This document shows, in pieces, positions 6,637-11,023 of a DNA stretch of 11,023 nt. The notes beneath the pieces are model-generated. The model ran no database searches and was not told the DNA's origin. It saw only the letters and a list, made by a program, of their open reading frames with translations. How positions within the stretch are numbered: position 1 is the first letter of the stretch; every line of letters begins with the position of its first letter. This DNA is from an uncultured Hyphomicrobiales bacterium (GTDB lineage: Bacteria; Pseudomonadota; Alphaproteobacteria; Rhizobiales; Aestuariivirgaceae). The position numbers were made by a program, and so were the translations under genes. The stretch spans positions 1 through 11,023 of the forward strand of contig CAIYXE010000323.1 of NCBI GenBank assembly GCA_903930095.1. The letters are read 5' to 3'.

Positions 6637-7407
6637 TCAAACCTGCAACACCGATGACACGAGAAGCTGCGTATAGGGCGCCTGGGGATCCTCCAGAACC
6701 TGATCCGTAAGGCCCTGTTCGATAACCCTCCCCTGCTGCATCACCATCATACGAGATGACAACAATCGCGCGACAGCGAGGTCATGCGTCACGACGATTG
6801 CCGCAAGATCAAGCCGCCGGACCAGCCCCCTGATCAGGTCCAGAAGCCTTGCCTGAACAGACACATCAAGCCCGCCCGTCGGCTCGTCCATGAATACAAG
6901 CCGCGGTGACGTCACAAGATTTCGCGCAATCTGCAGGCGCTGGCGCATGCCGCCCGAATAGGACCATGGGTTGTCGTCCATCCGATCTTCCGGAATCTCG
7001 ACACGCTTCAGCCAGTCCGCCGCGGTAGCACGTATGCGGCCATAGTGACGCTCGCCCACCGCCATCATGCGCTCGCCGACATTGGCGCCGGCGGAAACGC
7101 CCATGCGCAGCCCGTCACGCGCATCCTGGTGGACAAAGCCCCAGTCAGTGCGCATCAGCAGCCGCCGCTCCGCTTCGCTCATCGCATCGAGCGCAAGGCG
7201 ACGGCCATCGCGCATGGTGTAGGCGACGGTTCCGGATGTTGCTGGCAGATGACCCGAGAGACAGCGCAAAAGGGTCGTCTTGCCGGAACCCGATTCGCCG
7301 ACGACCGCCAGAACCTCGCCGGGATAGAGATCGAAGGACACATCGCGGCAGGCAGCCCGGTCGCCGTAATATCGGGTAACGGATTGCGCAGAGAGTAGCG
7401 GCTTCAT
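6637..7407 (-). CDS. phnK: C-P lyase system ABC-type protein PhnK
   Basis: A 256-aa ABC-ATPase-like subunit that docks on the PhnGHIJ core through PhnJ (known from E. coli structures). Nucleotide motifs are complete: Walker A GESGSGKTT (37-45), Q-loop in VHQDARDGLRM, signature YSGGMRQRLQIARNL (starting at 150), Walker B LVFMDEPTGGLD (starting at 170), switch histidine 208 in VVTHD. It resembles dipeptide-transporter ATPases, as PhnK proteins generally do, and ends with the typical EDPQAPYTQLLV. The start overlaps the phnJ stop as ATGA. Confidence 0.94.
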   Translation of the reverse strand: MKPLLSAQSVTRYYGDRAACRDVSFDLYPGEVLAVVGESGSGKTTLLRCLSGHLPATSGTVAYTMRDGRRLALDAMSEAERRLLMRTDWGFVHQDARDGLRMGVSAGANVGERMMAVGERHYGRIRATAADWLKRVEIPEDRMDDNPWSYSGGMRQRLQIARNLVTSPRLVFMDEPTGGLDVSVQARLLDLIRGLVRRLDLAAIVVTHDLAVARLLSSRMMVMQQGRVIEQGLTDQVLEDPQAPYTQLLVSSVLQV

Positions 7408-8240
7408 GCCTCGCCTCTCTGCTTTGCGCAGAAATCTGTATCGGAACAGACGAACATGCGCTTGCCCTTGTCGTCCATGACGATCTCGTCAAGGAAGCTC
7501 GCGGTTGACCCGCACAGCGCGCAGGGCTCGCTCCACCTCTGCACCTCGAACGGATGGTCCTCGAAATCGAGGCTCTTCACCTTCGTGTATGGTGGAACCG
7601 CGTAAATGCGCTTCTCGCGGCCGGCGCCGAACAGCTGCAGCGCCGGGCAATCATCGAGCTTGGGGTTGTCGAATTTGGGGATCGGCGAGGGATCGAACAC
7701 GTAGCGGTCCGCCACCTTGGCTGGATAGGCGTAGGTGGTGGCGATCTCGCCATACTGCGCGATATCCTCATAAAGCTTCACATGCATGACGCCATATTCC
7801 TCCAGCGCATGCATCTTGCGTGTCTCGGTCTCGCGCGGCTCGAGGAAGCGAAGTGGCTCCGGTATGGGTACCTGGAACACGAGGATCTGGTCTTCTGTGA
7901 GCGATGTTTCCGGGATGCGGTGCCGGGTCTGGATGATGCTCGCTTCTGCGGTGCGCTCGGTTGTCGCCACGCCTGCAGTCTTGACGAAGAATTTCCGGAT
8001 GGACACCGCATTGGTGGTGTCGTCAGCACCCTGGTCGATCACCTTGAGCGTGTCCTCGGGCGTCAGAATCGATGCTGTCACCTGCACGCCGCCCGTGCCC
8101 CAGCCATAGGGCATCGGCATCTCACGGCTCGCGAAGGGGACCTGATAGCCGGGAATGGCGATGGCCTTCAGGATTGCCCGGCGGATCATCCGCTTGGTCT
8201 GCTCATTGAGATAGGCGAAGTTGTATGCAGGAGCGTTCAT
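7404..8240 (-). CDS. phnJ: Alpha-D-ribose 1-methylphosphonate 5-phosphate C-P lyase PhnJ
   Basis: The radical SAM enzyme that cleaves the carbon-phosphorus bond, releasing the hydrocarbon (methane from methylphosphonate) and 5-phosphoribosyl 1,2-cyclic phosphate. The non-canonical cysteine pattern is exact: Cys240-x2-Cys243-x21-Cys265-x5-Cys271. By alignment with E. coli, the first three hold the [4Fe-4S] cluster and Cys271 corresponds to catalytic Cys272. Gly31 in AIPGYQVPF corresponds to the E. coli glycyl-radical residue Gly32. Long blocks are almost identical to E. coli (REMPMPYGWGTGG, DQGADDTTNAVSIR, TRHRIPET, PALQLFGAGREKRIYAVPP). At 278 aa it is of family length. ATG 8240 overlaps the phnI stop as ATGA. 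All key residues are present, so an active enzyme is expected. Confidence 0.97.
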   Translation of the reverse strand: MNAPAYNFAYLNEQTKRMIRRAILKAIAIPGYQVPFASREMPMPYGWGTGGVQVTASILTPEDTLKVIDQGADDTTNAVSIRKFFVKTAGVATTERTAEASIIQTRHRIPETSLTEDQILVFQVPIPEPLRFLEPRETETRKMHALEEYGVMHVKLYEDIAQYGEIATTYAYPAKVADRYVFDPSPIPKFDNPKLDDCPALQLFGAGREKRIYAVPPYTKVKSLDFEDHPFEVQRWSEPCALCGSTASFLDEIVMDDKGKRMFVCSDTDFCAKQRGEA

Positions 8241-9322
8241 TCGGCGGCTTCCAGCTTGTCCTTGCCATCATCGCTGCGCATCCGGCGCAGCATGACGAGC
8301 TCGGACTGGAAGTCGACGTAGTGCGGAAGCTTCAGGTGCTCGACAAAGCCCGTGGCCTGCACGTTGTCAGAATGCGAGAGCACGAATTCCTCGTCCTGCG
8401 CCGGGGCCACACGCTCCTCACCCAGTTCGCCCGCGCGGAGCGAGCGGTCCACGAGGGCCATGGACATCGCCTTGCGCTCGGCCTGGCCAAAGCACAGGCC
8501 ATAGCCGCGGGTAAACTGCGGCTTGACCGTCGCCGAACCCTTGAACTGGTTGATCATCTCGCATTCGGTGACGGTGATCTCGCCGATGACGACCGGAAAT
8601 CCCAACTCCTCCGGCGTAAAGCTCACCTCGAGCATGCCCACACGGATTTCGCCCGCAAAGGGATGCGTGCGGCCGTAGCCGCGCTGCGTCGAATAGGCCA
8701 GCGCCAGAAGAAATCCCTCATCACCGCGCGCCAGGTTCTGCAGGCGAAGATCGCGGCCGGCGGGGAAATTCAAGGGGTCCTGCGTGATGTCACCAGGCTG
8801 GCCCGCTTCCGCCGACGGCTGTTCAATCAGGCCCTCCGCATCCAGCAAGGCGAGGACACGGGGCAAGCCGCCGGGAAGGCCCGCTGGCGCCGCGGCAGCC
8901 TCGGGCGGTTCGCTGTCGCCTGCGAGAGAGAAATCAAGCAGGCGGTGTGTGTAATCGAAGGTAGGGCCCAGGATCTGGCCGCCCGGGATGTCCTTGAAAG
9001 CCGCGGAAACGCGGCGTTTCACGCGCATGTCATGCGTTTCCATGGGTTCGGAATAGCCAAAGCGCGCCAGTGTCGTCCGCGTCGCGCGGATCAGGAAGAT
9101 CGCCTCGATCAAGTCGCCCCGTGCCTGCTTGACGGCGAGGGCTGCAAGTTCCCGGTCATAGAGAGAACCTTCATTCATTACCCGGTCCACCGCGAGGGTG
9201 AGTTGCTCGGCGATCTGCGCCAGTGTCAGAGAGGGAACGCCTGGATCGCCACGCCTCTCTTCCGCCAGCAATCGATGCGCCGCATCGATCGCCTGTTCGC
9301 CGCCCTTTACGGCAACATACAT
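8237..9322 (-). CDS. phnI: C-P lyase core subunit PhnI
   Basis: A core subunit of 361 aa (E. coli 354). In E. coli, PhnI with PhnG, PhnH and PhnL transfers phosphonate to the ribose of ATP with loss of adenine, and PhnI alone has nucleosidase activity. Clear family blocks include MYVAVKGGEQAI at the start, ARGDLIEAIFLIRA, QRGYGRTHPFAGEIR, GEITVTECEMINQF, and HLKLPHYVDF near the end. His329 and His334 in the last block correspond to the zinc-binding pair at the E. coli PhnI-PhnJ interface. A low-complexity Ala/Pro/Gly stretch near 137-152 probably lies in a surface loop. ATG 9322 shares one base with the phnH stop (TGATG). Confidence 0.96.
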   Translation of the reverse strand: MYVAVKGGEQAIDAAHRLLAEERRGDPGVPSLTLAQIAEQLTLAVDRVMNEGSLYDRELAALAVKQARGDLIEAIFLIRATRTTLARFGYSEPMETHDMRVKRRVSAAFKDIPGGQILGPTFDYTHRLLDFSLAGDSEPPEAAAAPAGLPGGLPRVLALLDAEGLIEQPSAEAGQPGDITQDPLNFPAGRDLRLQNLARGDEGFLLALAYSTQRGYGRTHPFAGEIRVGMLEVSFTPEELGFPVVIGEITVTECEMINQFKGSATVKPQFTRGYGLCFGQAERKAMSMALVDRSLRAGELGEERVAPAQDEEFVLSHSDNVQATGFVEHLKLPHYVDFQSELVMLRRMRSDDGKDKLEAAE

Positions 9323-9909
9323 CAGGCAATCTCCTTCAACTTGATGGCCGTAGACCTCGGGAGTGCCGCAATCGCTTTGCCGCTTGTGAAAATCACATCG
9401 ATGCCGACAGGAAAGCGCGCGTGGTTCTCCGCCATGGCTGCCCAGAACGACGCACCCAAACCTTCAACGCCGAAGTCCGCGGCCGCTCTGATGCCAGGGC
9501 CTGAGAGTTCGACATCGCCCGTCCTGAATCCACTGACCTGGATCACCAGTGTCGCCGAACGGTCAGGATATTCATGCGTGCCCAGCGCAACAGCTTGTAT
9601 CTCGGGAACATCATCCGCCGGGACGAGGATGAACTGCGCCTCTTCGATCCGTCCGGTGATATGCGCTCCGGTATGAAAGCGAAGATATTTTTCAACCTCG
9701 GCGCTGCGCAATCCCGATGCGAGCCAGATAGGCGTCTGGAAATCGCAGAGCGTGAGAGCCACGGCCGCCGTTGTCTGCAACAGCGGGGGCGGAGCCGCCA
9801 GCGGAGGTCTGGCATTCATGACAAGCCCGGGGCGCGCCATCGCCTGCATGATGGCGCGGAAGACACGCGCCGAATCAAACGCCACATCGGCGAAGCCACG
9901 CTCAATCAT
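9322..9909 (-). CDS. phnH: C-P lyase core subunit PhnH
   Basis: A 195-aa subunit (E. coli 194) of the PhnGHIJ core, needed for forming the ribose 1-phosphonate intermediate. The family has a PLP-transferase-like fold without the cofactor. Typical stretches are FADVAFDSARVFRAIMQAMARPG at the N-terminus (positions about 6-28), TAAVALTLCDFQTPIW, and the C-terminal FPVGIDVIFTSGKAIAALPRST. The start overlaps the phnG stop by 8 bp; the stop shares a base with the phnI start. Nothing is missing compared with the family. Confidence 0.95.
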   Translation of the reverse strand: MIERGFADVAFDSARVFRAIMQAMARPGLVMNARPPLAAPPPLLQTTAAVALTLCDFQTPIWLASGLRSAEVEKYLRFHTGAHITGRIEEAQFILVPADDVPEIQAVALGTHEYPDRSATLVIQVSGFRTGDVELSGPGIRAAADFGVEGLGASFWAAMAENHARFPVGIDVIFTSGKAIAALPRSTAIKLKEIA

Positions 9910-10363
9910 CGCCGCGTACCATGGTGAAGAAATCGACCTTCGTGGCAGCGGCCTTGGTGGACGCTAGTATGCGCTCGGCTTGCAGCTTGACTTCGAGGGG
10001 AGCCAGCACCTTGCCGCGAACCTCCGGGGCGCCTTCGGCCGTTTGCAGGAGCGCGTCGCAGATGGCCGCTAGATGGGCGTGGGCGGCGTTGCGCCCCATC
10101 ACGTAAGCATGGCCTTCCTCGCCGCTCTTCAGCCGCACAGCACACCGTGTGACGGTTGCTTCGCCGAGGTTGAAAGCAGCTCCCGTGGATCCCATGCGGC
10201 CTCTCAGCATCACGAGGCCAGTTTCCGGGCTGCGGAGCATTTCATGCGGAGTAGCCGCGAAACAACTTCCGCAGGTGTTGAAGTCGCTCCAGTCGGAAAG
10301 CGACAGCAAGCGCATCCAGGCCGCGCGGGGAGCCGGTTGCTCAATGATCTGATCGGGAATCAT
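9902..10363 (-). CDS. phnG: C-P lyase core subunit PhnG
   Basis: A 153-aa subunit (E. coli 150) of the PhnGHIJ core that assists PhnI in the first committed step. Recognisable blocks are AAWMRLLSLSDW, PETGLVMLRGRMGSTGAAFNLGEATVTRCAVRL, and GHAYVMGRNAAHAHLAAICDALLQ. ATG 10363 is the only good start in frame, yet it has no Shine-Dalgarno. A 3-codon open frame (ATG 10371) ends with a TGA that overlaps this ATG, and could feed ribosomes in. The gene follows the hexapeptide transferase after 41 bp, the longest gap of the operon, which contains a candidate promoter. Confidence 0.94.
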   Translation of the reverse strand: MIPDQIIEQPAPRAAWMRLLSLSDWSDFNTCGSCFAATPHEMLRSPETGLVMLRGRMGSTGAAFNLGEATVTRCAVRLKSGEEGHAYVMGRNAAHAHLAAICDALLQTAEGAPEVRGKVLAPLEVKLQAERILASTKAAATKVDFFTMVRGDD

Positions 10364-10404
10364 GGGATCATTAATCAGCCGATTATAACGGTCACATGAC
10401 GAGG
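10364..10404 (-). promoter_or_regulatory. Candidate internal promoter before phnG
   Basis: This AT-rich gap has a perfect TATAAT on the minus strand (10387-10382). Two degenerate PhoB half-sites precede and overlap it, TCGTCAT and CCGTTAT, 11 bp apart. No good -35 is seen at 17 bp; CTGACC, 15 bp upstream, is the nearest. Transcription from this -10 would start near 10375, leaving a leader of only about 12 nt. The TATAAT is clear; its use as a promoter and any PhoB control are inferred, and the Pho half-sites are weak (5 of 7 each). Confidence 0.4.
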
Positions 10405-11022
10405 TCAGAGCGTCTCGTATTTCTCCAGAAAAGCTTCAGCAGACAGGGCACGGAAGTCAGGCAGCGCCGCGCGCAGGGCCTGATGCTCCCAGTCCCACCA
10501 GGCAAGCGCCTGCAACCTATCCGCCACCGGCTGGGGATGCCGCCACTTGATGATCCTGGCGGGCGTGCCAGCCACCACTGCATAGGGAGGGACATCCTTC
10601 GTCACCACAGAGTTCGCGGCCACGATGGCCCCCGTGCCGATGGTGACCCCCTTCATGATCAAGGCGGCGTGACCGATCCATGTGTCATGCCCCACCCGCA
10701 CGGGCCGTGATCGCCGCCAGTCGAAGACTGCTTGTTCATCCGGTTCATCCGGCCAGAAGTAACTTGAGCGATACATGAAGTGATGCAGTGAGGCGCGATG
10801 ATAGGGGTGCTCGCCCGGGTTGAGCCTGGAGTAGGCCGCAATGTTCGCGAACTTGCCGATCATCGAATAGGCAATGTCGGCGTAACGGGCGGTATAGCTG
10901 TAATCGCCAAGTTCCGACTCGAGGATATGGCTGCCCTCCCCGATTTCCACGAAGGCACCGAGGCGGGACTGGCGTACGACTGCTTGCGGATGGAGATGCG
11001 GTTCCGGTCCCAGCTGGGGCAT
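10405..11022 (-). CDS. Phosphonate-operon hexapeptide-repeat (left-handed beta-helix) transferase
   Basis: A 205-aa protein of the xenobiotic/chloramphenicol acetyltransferase-like hexapeptide family, in the subgroup found next to C-P lyase genes. Hexapeptide-type repeats occur in two blocks: residues about 15-62 ([37 protein letters not shown]) and about 112-155 ([30 protein letters not shown], and the closing [12 protein letters not shown]). His72 in [11 protein letters not shown] occupies the position of the catalytic histidine of this family. The C-terminal [16 protein letters not shown] is typical of the subgroup. The start at 11022 lies one base from the window edge but matches the family N-terminus, so the gene appears complete; its ribosome site is not visible. 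By family it should transfer an acetyl group from acetyl-CoA, perhaps to an amino-bearing phosphonate or a pathway intermediate; the substrate is unknown. Confidence 0.88.
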   Translation of the reverse strand: MPQLGPEPHLHPQAVVRQSRLGAFVEIGEGSHILESELGDYSYTARYADIAYSMIGKFANIAAYSRLNPGEHPYHRASLHHFMYRSSYFWPDEPDEQAVFDWRRSRPVRVGHDTWIGHAALIMKGVTIGTGAIVAANSVVTKDVPPYAVVAGTPARIIKWRHPQPVADRLQALAWWDWEHQALRAALPDFRALSAEAFLEKYETL

Positions 11023-11023
11023 A

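Noticed and set aside
7554..8321. Open frame of 255 codons on the plus strand opposite phnJ
   Set aside because: The opposite strand encodes PhnJ with all its active-site residues; the plus-strand product has no recognisable fold.
8225..9676. Open frame of 483 codons on the plus strand opposite phnI and phnH
   Set aside because: It lies wholly antisense to two clearly recognised genes, shows no domain I recognise, and long antisense frames are common in GC-rich coding DNA.

Overview
The window carries an almost complete carbon-phosphorus (C-P) lyase locus for using phosphonates as a phosphorus source. It is GC-rich, tightly packed, and has a gene set typical of an alphaproteobacterium: a hexapeptide transferase at the head, phnGHIJKL, a DUF1045 gene where enterics would have phnP, phnMN, and a phnD-phnC-phnE transporter. 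The species cannot be named from the sequence.

Layout. (1) 1-1034, minus strand: a PhnM-like amidohydrolase that runs off the left edge. (2) 1035-1125: a divergent control region with three tandem 11-bp PhoB half-site repeats, plus a hairpin that masks the phnD Shine-Dalgarno. (3) 1126-3557, plus strand: phnD, phnC and phnE, encoding a binding-protein-dependent phosphonate importer. (4) 3450-11022, minus strand: one long convergent operon, read from right to left as hexapeptide transferase, phnG, phnH, phnI, phnJ, phnK, phnL, DUF1045 2H phosphoesterase, phnM, phnN. Junctions are 1-8 bp overlaps or gaps of a few bases, except for 41 bp before phnG. The last gene of this operon, phnN, overlaps the 3' end of phnE by 108 bp on the opposite strand.

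How it works (established for E. coli and transferred here by family). PhnD captures phosphonate in the periplasm and PhnC/PhnE import it. PhnI with PhnG, PhnH and PhnL exchanges the adenine of ATP for the phosphonate, giving ribose 1-phosphonate 5-triphosphate. PhnM removes pyrophosphate. PhnJ, a radical SAM enzyme, breaks the C-P bond and releases the hydrocarbon and a 5-phosphoribosyl 1,2-cyclic phosphate. A phosphodiesterase opens the cyclic phosphate; here the only candidate is the DUF1045 protein. PhnN then phosphorylates ribose 1,5-bisphosphate to PRPP. PhnK is the ABC-type subunit that binds the core complex.

Most of this is a known pathway. The parts worth a second look are the second PhnM-like enzyme facing the transporter, the triple Pho box, the masked phnD ribosome site, the DUF1045 substitution for PhnP, the uncharacterised hexapeptide transferase, and the antisense overlap of phnE and phnN.
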